Source: Poecilobothrus nobilitatus
Lineage: Eukaryota; Arthropoda; Insecta; Diptera; Dolichopodidae
Length of the DNA stretch: 64,000 nt
Reading direction: 5' to 3'
Assembly (NCBI GenBank): GCA_947095535.1
Contig: OX352774.1
Span: 243,065,825 to 243,129,824, forward strand
Both the position numbers and the translations under genes were made by a program. The notes below the pieces were generated by a model. It worked only from the letters and a program-made list of their open reading frames with translations, searched no databases and was not told where the DNA came from. Below are positions 1 to 12,887 of this stretch, one piece after another (position 1 is the first letter of the stretch; each line of letters opens with the position of its first letter).

Positions 1-3000
1 CTTATTAAAACAAGAACAACGAAAAAGGAATGGTAAATGACGTCAATTGATTCTTTTTTGTTTTTTTTTTTTTTTTTTGTATTTTATACTTTAAAACACC
101 GGTTCAAATAATAACAGAAGTACACTGTGCTTAAGAAATAAAAAAAAAAAATACATAAATACAAAAATAAAGTTCAGATATTAAATAATAATTAATTTTG
201 TTGTTTAGATTTCTAATATTTTTTTTTTTTTTTTTGTAATTATTTTTTATTTATAATTTAAATTTATTTCTTTTACCTCATTTACAAAAAAAAAAAAAAA
301 AAAAATGTAATTGAAATTGCATTTTGTATATATGTACGTATATATACACCTATACCTTCTAGTAAAGTAAATGAATTCAAACGTAAGCAAAATCATGTTT
401 TATAAAATATAAAATTAAATAAAATAAGGTGATCAACTGAAAAATTTCATTTTAAATATCACAATTTACTACAGTACATATAAAATAAAAAAAAAAAAAA
501 CATTAAAAAGTAAATAAAAAATTACAAAACCGTGACATAAATTTTTTTGTTTTCATGTTAAGAATTAATAAGATTTATTTACTAAAACAATAAAAATGAA
601 ATTAATGATATAAAATATTGTACATGTACTAAAATATCAATGGGATAAATTAAAAAGTTTATTATTGCAAGAAAAAGTAATCACCTTATCTATAGCATCT
701 ATAGTTTAATTTATAGATTAGGTTAATAAATTAAATTAAATTTTTTTGTTGAACTAAATTGTATAGAATATTTGATAGTCGTCAAGTCATGGATTATTTA
801 GTGATTCAAAGACTTATTTTATCAGTTATAATGGGAATAGCAAATGTACAATTATCTTTTCCTTTCCCCTTCTATAAGAAGTTTAGGTTATCCACTAAGT
901 CGTTTCATAGTCATATATTTGACTAAGCTTCAGTTTCTGAATTTATTAGTTTTACTAAGGTGTTAATTGTACTCGGATATAGCTATTGTACAAGATTATG
1001 AAACAAAAATATTTTTATTTTTTGCGCCATCTATTATTTTATACAAGAATTATTTTTCATTTATATACCTATATCTGATTATAATATATCTTTATTATAA
1101 TATATTGTATGATAATATTGTATGATATTATTCGATAGTACCTATTAATTATAACCGGTGCCTTAATCATCACAACATTGGATTCACCATTAACATATTT
1201 TTAATAGTTTCTGATTATTTTAAAGGATTTTGTTGATTAATTTAAAAAAATTAATTAAATTTTATAAATTTAAATTAAAGAAGCTTAAAAAATATTTTAT
1301 AAACTTAAAATGATTTAAAGCTTCAGCTCGATGTGAAAGTGCAGAAATCTAAAAATACCATTTTTTTTTTATTTTTTAGAAATAAAATTAAAAATTAAGT
1401 GTTAAGTAATAATTTGTTTTTAATAAACAAAATAAAAGTGTGATTTTTTTTAACTATACTTATATATTGGAATATACATATATTATTTATACATAATAAT
1501 ATCCTACATAGTAGAAATTATTTTTGTCAATTTAATTAAATTCATTAGAACAAAAAATTAGATAATCTTAAATAAAAATATAATTATTGTTAAAATTTAT
1601 TTTTAAAAAAAATAATTTAACATTGTCATTATCGAATAGGTAAATATTAATATTATACATACAAGAGTAACAATATATTTAATAAATAGTATAAAAAAAA
1701 GTATATAGATACATAAATGAAAAGTTCTTTTTTTAGCGGTAAATAATAACATTCGTTGTTAATGATTTTACATTTTTAAAGTACACTAAACTAAGTGATT
1801 TTTAAATACTTTTTTTTGTTTAAGTTTTAGATCAAAAAAAAAAAAAAAAAAAGAAAAGAAAAAAGAACTTGTACTTAAATAAGTGATGATTTTAAATTAA
1901 AAAATTTTTCTTAATACATATAATAATCAAAAAGAAACTATTAAATGTTTTTTCTTCAACTTAGTTTCAGTGGCATACGCATTAGAAAGTTTTCGTATAG
2001 CAAGCAGTATCAGAAATACTTATAAGATAATAGATGGCGCACATATAACTATAATATTAAAATTTTTTAATTTTTATAGGTACAATAGCTGCAGCGGAAT
2101 AATTAACGGCTTAGTGAATATAATGATTAATGACCGAAAAATTGACCCTTAAATCAATATAAATAAATATGTGACTTCGTGACTTCTATGTACTCTTCGT
2201 GAGTACACTTTATAAGAGTAAAACTGGCAAAAAAAAAAGAAAGCAATATCAGATGGAGATTTCTTTCCTCGACATAGAGCTTTCTTTTCTTTTAAAAACT
2301 CAGAGGAATCTCAGATTGATTTAATTTTTTTTTTTTGGAAACTCTTCATTTAAATCCTTAAAAACTAAATAAACTTAATCCAAACTTATTATATTACTTA
2401 TACATATTTTGATTTGTGGATAACCTTTGAATTGTTTAACACCTATTTATAGATACATTGTAAACTACCTGCACACCTACTCTAATATTAAATCAAAAAC
2501 TTTTTTAACATATATCGTTATAATCTTATGTAGATCTAGATACTTATATACCTATATATATATATATATTTATATATCTTGTGTATATACATATATGTTT
2601 TTAATATTTATCTTATAATTTTTTTTCTTTTTCGTGAAAAAAAAAAACTAAACTTAAATAAAATGAGCAGAAAAAAAGACGTTAAAATTAAATGTTAAAA
2701 AAAAAAAATAAGAAAAATAACTCCGTATTGACGTCAAACGCCGTCAATAATTTTACATTCATGTTGTGTACAACACAGTATCTATATTTTTATTTTATTT
2801 TTTTATTTTAAATTTTATTGAAGAAAAAACAAAAAAAATATAAAATTATTGTATTTTTGCTTCCATATTATATAAAATAAATGTATATAGAAATTAACAT
2901 CTTTTAAATTTTGTTTTGAATACAAATTTTCTTTGTTCAAATTTGTATTTTATACATGTGCATTATAATACATATTATATACATATACGAGTATAATATA

Positions 3001-4626
3001 CATTTAAGAAATGTATAGGTACATAAAAAAAAAAAAAACAAATCCATCTCTTGTTATAATAGATTTTACAAATTTTTAAAATTTAAAACACATGTATCAA
3101 TCATACATTATACATGTATCATTAAAAATGGATAATTATTGTTATTATTATTATTGATCATGTTATATTATGTATAGTATGTACATTGACCTAAATTAAC
3201 TGATCAAATAAAAATCAAACGATCAAAACAAAAAAACAATACAATTTTTTTTTTTTTTAAGTGAAAATCTAAAGAATTTCACTCAAATAAAGTATGTACA
3301 TACAGTACATTACATACTATTATATATGTATATGTTTATGTACATATATGTATATTGTTATTGTGATTTTCCTTTATTTATTGTTTTTTTTTTTAATATC
3401 CCGCATTAAATAAAATTCACGTGGTAATCAGCAAGACCAAAGTAATTTCACAAAAAAACAACAAAAAAAAAACAAAGAGAAATCGTATATTTAATAATAA
3501 TATACAATAAAAACAAAACACGTCTACTTTCATATTATTATTCTTTTATATTGAATTTTTCTTTAAAACATATTTTATAGATTACATATATGTACATTAC
3601 AATAGTGAAAAAACGTCTGTTGACGTCATTCGCAGATTTGAAAAGAAAGAAAATCAAAAGGAGAAAAAAAGCAAAAACCATCATTTATTGTTTTCATAAA
3701 AACCACTCAAATCAAATACAAAACATTCTACAAAATTCAACACACTTATTTCAACATACGATTTTAAATATTTCAAAATAAAACAAAAAGCTATACATAT
3801 AGTACATTATAATGTTAAGAAGCTAGCACATGTCAATGAACTAAATAACAATATATACCTATAGTATATTATATACATATTCGTATATACTTCTATCCTT
3901 TTTTTTTTTTTTGCAATAATGAACGATTTTATATGAATGCAATTATGCTTATAATTAAAATATAATCATTTTTTAATATTAAATTTATTATTTTTTTCAT
4001 TTTGTTTTTTTTTTTTTTTTTTTTTGCTTAATTGCAATTTAAAACGAGGTCATTTAATAGATCATCTATGGCCTATGCATATGGGGAAAAATGGATTCAT
4101 TTTCATTAATAAGTAAATTTTTTCTTTTTTTTTTAAACGACGAAATTAATTGTTTTCTATTTGCGCAAAATAAAATGAATTATTATATATACATATATAT
4201 ATATATATATAAAATAATATGAGAAAATTGTGCAAGGCGAATTAATTGTTTAACTGCCGCTAATACATTTATATCAAATTACAAAGAATCAAGTTTCAAT
4301 AAAGTTTTATTTAATCAAAATGAATTTATTCTTATTCTTATACAGCGAATTCATATTAATTATTTTAAATAAATCGTTGATTTTGAAAATGTGTTTTAAA
4401 ATTTTTATTGAAGATTTTATTGAGAAAATAAAATTTCTCGGCGAATTGAATTTATTTTGAATACTAATGATAAAAAAATAAAATAATCATTTTTGAAATC
4501 TTAAACTTCAATTAATTCTAATGTTACAATAAATTTATAATTCATTTCAATTAGATAAACTGAAAAATAGTGTGAGTTTGTATTAATTATAAAATATTTT
4601 AATAGAATGCTTAAGAAAATCAAAAA
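1..4626. other. Non-coding A/T-rich DNA, probably intron or intergenic
   Basis: No convincing exon or repeat family is seen. The stretch consists of poly-A/poly-T runs, short TA microsatellites (about 2556-2570 and 4192-4210) and scattered TGACGTCA sites at 38-45, 2729-2736 and 3621-3628. It may be part of a long intron of the minus-strand gene whose first coding exon is at 12561-12887; that link is inference. A 60-codon open stretch ending at 2152 was considered and not accepted. Confidence 0.6.
2729..2747 (+). promoter_or_regulatory. CRE-like palindrome with second half-site
   Basis: A full TGACGTCA palindrome (CREB/ATF-type site) is followed by a GTCAA half-site whose GTCA starts 10 bases after that of the palindrome. 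The same arrangement recurs at 10614 and 43310. Binding is not shown; the call rests only on the motif. Confidence 0.2.
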
Positions 4627-5957
4627 AAAACAAGGTAGAATGTAAACCAACGGTTTTTAAAAGCGCACATTTCCAAAACTCAATACAAATTGTTTAGAAG
4701 TGTGACTTACACAAAAATTTGAAAATTTCATGTAATAAGAAAAAACTTGAAAATAGGACATTTTTGAGATTTTGAGGGGCCGTAAGTCCGGAACCCTTTA
4801 CAACTAAAATAAACCTTTCACGCACGTAAAAATATATTATTGTAGCTTTCATTTTCATGTCTTGCCGAAGAAAAATTTTTACAGGTGCCTAAGTTACAGG
4901 TGTCTAAAAATAGCAAATTTTCAATTTTTGAGGCGTAATAACTCTTAAAGAGGGGGCGTTACCAAAAAATTTTCTGAGGAAACTTATACTAATTCTAAAA
5001 GTTCTTTCTTGTCTCAAAATTTCAGGTTCCTATCTAAAGGGGTGCCGGAGTTATGAAAAAAGAAATTTCATGCAAAATGTGGTTTTCACATAACGGTAAA
5101 TTTAAATCGTAAATTACATAATATTACATAATTTTGATATTGTTTCGTATAGATAATAAAATTTTCGATCTTCTGCCGGTTTTAGATTGCAAAACTATTA
5201 CGCAGAGCCCGAGATATATACATCTGAAAATGGGGCTTTTTTACAATTTTGAAGAGCTGCAACTTTGGAACCCTTTACAATTAAAATAAACCTTTCACAC
5301 ACGTAAAAATATATTATTGTAGCTTTAATTTTTACATCTTGCAAAAGTAAAATGTGTGCAGGTTCCTAAGTTACAGGTGTTTAAAAATAGCAAATTTTCA
5401 ATTTTTAAGCCCTAATAGCTCATAAACAGGGGGTGGTCCGAAAAAATTTTCTGAGGAACTTTATACTAATTCTAAAAGTTCTTTCTTGCCTCAAAATTTC
5501 AAGCTTGTATCTAGAAGCGTGCCGGAGTTATGAAAGTAGAAAAATCATGCAAAATTTGGTTTTCACATAACGGTAAATTTAAATACTAAATTTAAAAAAA
5601 TTGTATAATTTTGATATTAATTTACAAAGATAAAAGAAATACCTGTCGAATGACGTTTTCAGATTGAAAAAATCTTAAGCAGAACATAAGATATATGCAT
5701 TTAAAAATAGGGCTTTTTCAAAGTTTGAGGGGGTGTAGCTCCGTAATGGGGGGGGCTACATGAAAAAGTTGTTCCACAAAATTATTTTTTTTATAAGACC
5801 TACCTATGGTTAAAATTTTTTTTCTCTATCTTTAACGGTGTAGAAGTTTTGTAAACAGACGGACGGACGGACGGACGGACGGACGGACGGACGGACGGAC
5901 AGAGTGAAACTAATAAGCACATTTTTTCAAAATTTTTTTGGAAATGTGCTAAAAAAA
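4627..5957 (+). mobile_element. Family A repeat, full-length copy with two internal units
   Basis: A non-coding interspersed repeat. It opens with AACAAGGTAGAATG and closes with GGAAATGTGCTAAAAA. Near-terminal inverted motifs are visible: GCACATTTCCAAAA in the head (with one extra base pair, GCGCACATTT) is the reverse complement of TTTTGGAAATGTGC at the end. Two homologous internal units of about 480 bp follow one another (compare the phrases around 4910-5100 with those around 5390-5580). A GGAC tetranucleotide tract lies near the right end. The copy at 60765-62104 is nearly identical but inverted. No reading frame is present, so it is a non-autonomous element. The GGAC tract and sub-terminal inverted motifs recall Helentron-associated INE elements of flies, but the class is unproven. 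Confidence 0.8.
5858..5901 (+). repeat. GGAC tetranucleotide microsatellite
   Basis: About ten GGAC units in a row inside the family A copy. The inverted twin at 60821-60860 has the same number of units, while other family A copies have far fewer (two to three at 20801-20815). Confidence 0.95.
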
Positions 5958-8531
5958 CTAAAAATTCTATTATAATATTTATTAGAAAGTATTTAAAAGA
6001 AAGGGGGGGCTCGTTAATTGTATGACGTAAAGAAAAATAATTATTTTCTTTTGAACAATATTAATAGGTAACTTATTCATTTTATTTTAAAAGTTCAATA
6101 AACTTAAAATTTATTTTTTTTTTTTTAATTTTAATTATAAAATTAATTATAGTATAATATTAATTTATACGATTTTAGATACTATTTATTGTTTCATTAT
6201 CAAAAACTATTGCAAGTTAAATTTAATCGAATTGATTTATAAATTATATATATAAATTGTACGTCAATTCGTAATAAAAATGGGAACGTCAATGAACGGG
6301 TACGTATAATATATATACTTAAAAGTTAAATTTTAATATTTAAATATACCTACGTACTTATAATTAATATTTTAATTACATTTTTTTTTTATTTAATAAT
6401 TAAATATTTATATTGAAATATTTAATTAAATACTTATATACATTTTAATTATTAATATATATTAATGTATAAACGTCTATATTTATTTTCAAAGTTTAGT
6501 TTACAAAAAAAAAAAAAAAAATTTATTTAATAAAAATGTTTTAATTTTGTTCTTTTTTTTTTAATTGATATTAAGAATATAAAGTAGTAAAATAATATTT
6601 AATTACTCTTTTAAATAAATAAAATGACTCAATTATCATTTAAATAAATATACTTAAAAGTTATTAAAATTTTAAAATTAAAAAAAAAAAAAAAATTGAT
6701 TAAATCCTTGTAATAAATCTTTTGTTTAACCGCAAAAAAAAACCTTAAGTATTGCAATTTTTTATTTTTATTTAAAAAAAAAAATTTAAATGTTTTTTTT
6801 TTTTTTTTATTTTTAAACTTAGCTAATGAGCTAATTTTGTTTTTGTTATATTTATTTAAATATATATATGTAGTTATTTTATATAAAATAAATAAATTTT
6901 TTTTTTTTTTTTTTAGGAGAAGTAGTATTTCAATGTAAATAGGTACCACAAATTAGAAAATAATGTTGTATGATTGAAATTACATACATATATTCATGTA
7001 TCATTTTCAATGAAGGTGAATTCAAATTTTATTTTATTTTTTTTTTTTTAATTTGCAATTTGAATAAAGATCTGTGGTTTATCTGTTTATTAATCTTTCT
7101 TTATTCATATTTTATTTCATTTTTCTATATACCTATAGTAATAATATTGTAATAATGTAAAATGTAAAAGTCATTGGCCTTATTTAAATATAGAAGGTTT
7201 TTTTTTTCTATTTAATTCAATACACAATGTACATAATTGTTTTACATTTATATGAAAAAAAAAAAAAAAAAAACAAAATGATTTAATTATAAATGATTTT
7301 ACCGTTTTCCTAAAATTTAATTTTCTAATTAATTTATATTACCAATATTGTACATTACTTTTAATTATTTTAGATATTTTATGCAAAAGTATAAAATAAA
7401 ATTTTTAAAAACAGTTATTAAAGGTTCATGTGCGATCAAGAACATTAAAAATTTCTTAAATAATAAGACACATATACGTACAGTACACATTTTTTTTGAT
7501 TACCCTCTAAATTGTCAAAATTTTTTAATTTTAATGTACACATATGTTTATAATCTGGTATAATATTAGTTTTTTTTAAATAATCCTTGAGACACCGCTA
7601 GCATTTTTTTAAATTTTTTTTTTTTTTAATTGTGTGTATTCTTGATTCTTATCAAAAAAAAAAAAAAAAAAAAAAAAAATAATACAACAAATTTTAAAAA
7701 AGAGTTATAATTGATTTCCTGAGGGTTTAACATCATAGAAAAACGTGATTTTAATTTCCGCTTTTAAAAAAATTTGATTGACATTTTGGGTTTTTTTTGG
7801 AATTTTTAATTCAGAATGTGTATACATAGTGTGTTAATGAACTCGAATTGATTCTGTTCAATTCAATTCAATCAAAATCATTTAAAAATAAATAAATAAA
7901 TAAAAGAAAAAAAAATATTGCTGGTATATTGTTTCAATGTTTTTAAAGAATGATGATATAAAAATGGAAATTAATTTAATTAGAAAGAAGAAAAAATCGA
8001 AATTAAACACGAACTAAATTTAAAAAATGCGATTTTTTTTTTTTTTTGTCTAAAAACATTTAAATATTAAATTTTCCCATTATGTCAGTCAGTATATTAT
8101 ATGAATTAATTATTATGATAGATTATGATAGATAGTCAGAAATATAACTATTCATATTTATTTATTTTTTTTAAATTTTAAATAATGTTTTTCTTTTTTT
8201 TTTTTTAATTAAAAAATAATATATAAAACCGTAAAACCCTAAATGATACATGTTTTCGAAAAATTATTTAATATATGTACATACATAATTGTAATTATAA
8301 TGAAAAGTATGAACAATTGAAATTATTTTTATATATATAAAATAGGTACGTAGTTAATTTACTTATACATTTAATATTTCTTATAAAATTATGTTTAAAT
8401 ATGTAGTGGTAAAGTTATTATTCGAAATAAATACGTAAGATTTTATTTATTAATATAAAATCCAATTTTATTCATTTTAAATAACTGTGTAATAAACTAC
8501 AAATACGTCACTATAAATATAGACAATATTG

Positions 8532-8534
<3 letters not shown>

Positions 8535-8566
<32 letters not shown>
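8535..8566. repeat. TA dinucleotide microsatellite
   Basis: Uninterrupted alternating T and A for about 32 bases. Confidence 0.9.
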
Positions 8567-8568
<2 letters not shown>

Positions 8569-10613
8569 ATTAAATTCTAACTTGACCTTAAAGTTTAAAT
8601 TAAAATCCAATAAAAAAAAAAAATAAAATTAATCCAAAAATAATTCAAAAATTCGACCTTCCTACTAGGCTATAATACTATTATTATGTTATATTATTAA
8701 CTGACTGACGTAATTATCAGCTGTTATTTGATTTTTTTTTTGTTAAATTTTCGAAATTTTAATTTTTATTTTTTATTTTAAATAAAAAAAAAAACTTATT
8801 TATTTTTTACCCTTCTTTATTGAGTTTTATCATTTTTCTTTTGGAAATTCAATTGATTTTATTATATATGTAAATAAATAATAATATTTTTGATTTTGAT
8901 TTTAATTGAAAAAATATGATGTCCATCAAAGCATTTCCAAACTCAGATTAGACACTTGAAGGTTAAAATTTTTTTTTTTTGTTTTTAATAATTTTTTTGG
9001 CAATTTAATAATGAATGGCTTAACTATAATTTCGTTATGTTTTATATTTTTATTATTGTTAATTTGCTTTTTGTTCAAGGTAATTTCATTGATGAGCATC
9101 AAAAATGATGGATTGAACAAGAAAATCAAATGGAATTTTATAACAAGTTTTTTAATTTTTTTTTTTTTTTTGATTTATTTTCTAACTTGAATTTATACTC
9201 AAAAGTTTTAAAAAAATTTGATTTAACAAAAGAAAGCTTGTTTTTTTTTGTTAACATTACTATGTATATGATATCTTAAGATAGCTTTAGTATACTTAAG
9301 CTATGCACATAAGATAGGAATGTAACGGTAAAAAGCATTAAATAAGACATTTTTTGCATTATTTAATTTTTTTTTTTTGTTATAATTAGGTGTTCCAACA
9401 AGATCGAAGATTCTCATGTTGTTTTGCGAACACTTTAGAAATCAAAAGAAGTTTTTCTTATTATAAGGTAAACATTTAGAGCTTTTACAAACCTTTTACA
9501 CCTATCCTTTAAATACCAAAGTAATTCGGCATTTTATTTATTCCGAATTTTTTTTTAGTTTTAAGATCAATTACGGATGACCATATCGACTAGTTGATTC
9601 CAATATAGATCTATTGAATTAGTTAATTCTAGTTTAGATCTCAAATATTTAGTGTTTTTTCACAAAATTAGATATTTTTACTATAAGAAGAGTAAAATTG
9701 ACATTTTTATAGTATCAAGGATATTAAAACTGAGTATCAAGTAATGGTTAATTTGATAGTTTCGGAAACATCTTAACTCATATTAAAAGATGTTTTTATA
9801 TTCATTTACAAAAATTTTGACAAAATATCTTAAAAATATTCCTCATGAATTGTTTTGAATCAAAAAAATGTATTGACTTTACAAGAGATTTATTAAATGT
9901 TACTTATCTAATGAATTTTACAAATTAGTTTTTTTTATGAATATTTGTATGTTAAAAAAAATTTTTTTTTATTGAAAATTATGTCATATTTCTTTTTTTT
10001 TTAATAAAAAAAAAAAAAAACAATATTTAAAAAACGAATCATACCATTTTATTCAAAACTTTTAAGTGATAAGGAATGTATAAAGAAATTTATTTTGTTC
10101 TAAAATTAAATGAAAATTTATTTTTTTTATTTATTATTAATAAAAAAAAAAAAGAAATGATAACATTAATTAAAGAAAAAAAAAAATAAATAAAAGAAAG
10201 TTAAAAAATTAGAAACAAAAAATTATGGTTTCATCATTCCAAAATAAAAAAAAAAATTTATTAATAGTATCATAATTAATTGCTATAAGTACTGATATAT
10301 ATAAAAATTTCAGTGATTTTAAACTATTTTTTTTTTTTTTTTACTTTAAATATTTTTTTAATCTATATTTTGCTTATTTTTAAATTTGTTTATAAATTTT
10401 TCAATTAAAATACTAAAAACAAAATAGCGATTAATTAAAAATGAAAGGAAAAAAAAAAAAATTAGATTAATTAGCTGTGGGGGGTCAATTATTACTCCTA
10501 TTAACAGAAAAAAAAACAATTCCCAGTCTAATTGAGTCTCGTAAGTATATAAGTAAAAAAAAAAAAAAAAAAAAAGTATTTTAAACTGATATCAATTTGA
10601 TAGATAGCACTTG

Positions 10614-10631
10614 TGACGTCAAACCGTCAAA
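10614..10631 (+). promoter_or_regulatory. CRE-like palindrome with second half-site
   Basis: TGACGTCA followed directly by AACCGTCAAA, so that a second GTCA begins 8 bases after the first. It lies about 2 kb inside the presumed first intron of the minus-strand gene. Function is only inferred from the motif. Confidence 0.2.
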
Positions 10632-12123
10632 TTAAAACAAAAGGAATGCTTGTTTCTAAGTCAACAAAATAAAATAATTCAGTTTTTGAACAAAACAAAA
10701 CAATAATGTTGTTTTTTTTTTTTTTGATTTTTAATTGAATTATTTTTTTTTTTGTTTAATCAAAAAGATTGCAAACTTTTATCTAAACATTCAAAGAGAA
10801 AATTAAATAAACTTTTTTTTTTTTTTTATATATATAAATTTAGAGTTTCAATTTCTAAACATGGTAAAAACAAAGAAGAATTGAAAAAAAAAAAAATTAA
10901 TAAAAGGAAAAATAAAAAGACCATCGTATAGTTTTAATAAGGTAGAGATACTATTAATAGAGGTCCATAAAATTACTATGGGGAAATTTATAATCTTTCG
11001 TGATTTTTTTTTTTTTTTGTTTTTTTTTTAATAACAAATTCAAGAAACAAAAGTAAAAAAATTAAAAAAAAAATGTAAACATTTGTTTTTTTTTTAGTTA
11101 AACTAACAAAAAAACAAAAAACAATGAAAGTGAAATGTTTTACTCAAAATAAAAAAAAAAAATAAAAAAAAAAAATACAAAACAAAAGAAATAAATTTTT
11201 TTAAGTGAAAGTTACTTCTAGAAAATAAAAAGTAATCTAAGATGAATGAAATCATTGTTTATACATCATATACATACATACATATGTATATAACATACAT
11301 ATATATATAAGATAAAAATATAATTAATATCATTTCAAGTACTCAGTTCTTTTATTAGAGTTAATTAATTTTAATTTCAGTTTCTATTTTTGAAAATGTA
11401 TAAGTATACATATTTAAAAAAAAAAAAATATTTTAAATTATGTATGGTAAAATTCTATCCATTTAATTTATTTCAAAATGGATTCAATGAATTTTTTTTT
11501 TTTTTAATCTTTTAATACTAGACTCAAATTTCATAAAATTGAAACTATACTCGTATAGTATCCCATATAAGAAAAATTCGTAAAGTATGTTCTTTCAATT
11601 GGAACACAATCAATTTTTACATTATCTAAAAAATTTAAAAATCGAATTTTCTATAATTTTGATAAACATATGTTATAAATTCCTATTTCATATATATACA
11701 TATGTATACCTATAGGGTTTTTTTATTCTCTGCAATTTTGAATCTTCTGCTTCTTTTTTTTTTTTTTCCTAATAGACACCACAAGAGACCGTGAACATCC
11801 TAGTTTTTAATAAGAATATTTTTACATCTCTTACGATCGGTCGGTCAGACATTATTTATCTCAAATTATAGATCTCAACCTGAGTCTCAATTTAGAGATC
11901 TCAACTTTTGTTTTTTAATCTTTATTGGAATTTAAATTTTAAATATAAAAGATATGCATACGCATATTATTAATAATACTTATGTACCGATAGAGTTGTT
12001 TAGACATAAGTATATTTAGAGAAAACTGTTATACGTCTCACACCTTCTTGATCTTGCCTAACAATAATTTTCATCACAATATTAGTTTATTGGCTTTTTT
12101 TTTGTGTATGACGTATTATAACC

Positions 12124-12130
<7 letters not shown>

Positions 12131-12154
<24 letters not shown>
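12131..12154. repeat. TA dinucleotide microsatellite
   Basis: Alternating A and T for about 24 bases. Confidence 0.9.
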
Positions 12155-12554
12155 GTATTAAGAATATACGTCTAAACCAGCAGCTCATTGTGCTCTTATT
12201 TTAAAAACTTTTATATTTATTATTTTGCGTTTTGTGTAAATAAATACCATAACACAAAAAAAAAATTGATTTTAATGATAGCCTTTAACTTCGCAATAAT
12301 TTCAGTACTAATAAGCGCCACTAATTATACAACATTAAATATGTATTTAAGATTGCATATAAAAAAAAAAAAGTGTTTAAAGAAAAAAAAAAAATAAAAC
12401 TGGTTTCTAAAATAAGTATTAATTTAATTTTAGTTTAGTTTTCTAATAGTTATATTAAAATTATTTAAAATGTAAACTAATGAAATTTTTATTTAATTTA
12501 TAAAAAAAAAAATTTTTTTTTTTTAAATTGCAAAAAATATAAAAATTTTTTAGT

Positions 12555-12560
12555 ACTTAC
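12555..12560 (-). other. Splice donor of the minus-strand coding exon
   Basis: On the minus strand the reading frame reaches AAT|GTAAGT, a consensus donor, immediately after the codons for a His-Lys-Asn-Asn tail. From the ATG at 12887 the exon is 327 nt, exactly 109 codons, so the intron would be phase 0. Reading through gives a lysine/phenylalanine-rich low-complexity tail, which also argues that the exon ends here. Confidence 0.6.
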
Positions 12561-12887
12561 ATTATTTTTATGATTATTTACATTATCCAATATTTGTTGT
12601 TGTTGTTGTTTTAAATTATCCGTACTAATATTATTATTACTTTTATTTACATTATTACTATTACTGTTATTATTATTATTACTACTATTTAATATAATTA
12701 ATTTCCATAATTGTCTTAAACTAATATTATCAATACCACAATTTAAACGAATTTTATCATTTGACCAATCCATTGTTTGAATTTTTAATTTTTGTAAATT
12801 TTTTAAATTAATTGTTGATCTTTTTGTTGTAGTTGTTGTTCCTGATGATGGTAATACTACTGTAGCAGGAAAAATTTTTGAAGTCAT
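12561..12887 (-). CDS. 5' coding exon of an unrecognised Asn/Gln-rich protein
   Basis: This is the most gene-like segment of the window. The chosen start is the ATG at 12887 (A at -3). A second in-frame ATG lies five codons upstream at 12902, with T at -3. The product begins MTSKIFPATVVLPSSG, continues with a Thr run, then a denser non-repetitive block (roughly residues 25-62) containing the segment IRLNCGIDNISLRQLWKLI, and ends in Asn/Ser runs and a run of five Gln. Such homopeptide runs are typical of fly regulatory proteins (transcription factors, RNA-binding or signalling proteins), but I do not recognise the family and assign no function. The exon ends at a GTAAGT donor in phase 0, so the rest of the protein is encoded to the left, possibly outside the window. 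It is GC-richer and codon-like compared with its surroundings. No acceptor with a pyrimidine tract is seen just upstream, which favours a first coding exon. Confidence 0.6.

Larger units (their letters stand above)
5958..12554. other. Non-coding A/T-rich DNA, probable first intron of the minus-strand gene
   Basis: Dominated by homopolymers and short microsatellites. No second coding exon for the minus-strand gene could be recognised. An open stretch at 8926-9129 on the minus strand lacks a polypyrimidine tract and is lysine-rich because it crosses an A-run, so it was not called. A TGACGTCA site is at 10614-10621. Confidence 0.55.

Noticed and set aside
1970..2152. Sixty-codon open stretch preceded by CAACTTAG/TTTCAG acceptor-like sites
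   Set aside because: No ATG at its start, no recognisable protein similarity, no donor or partner exon, and a GCGCCATCT motif shared with position 1024 hints at an old repeat.
6629..6949. Lys/Phe/Tyr-rich open frame of 106 codons
   Set aside because: It runs through several A/T homopolymers; composition alone explains it.
8926..9129. Minus-strand open frame that might be a second exon of the gene starting at 12887
   Set aside because: No polypyrimidine tract or AG at a suitable place, and the Lys run comes from an A-tract.
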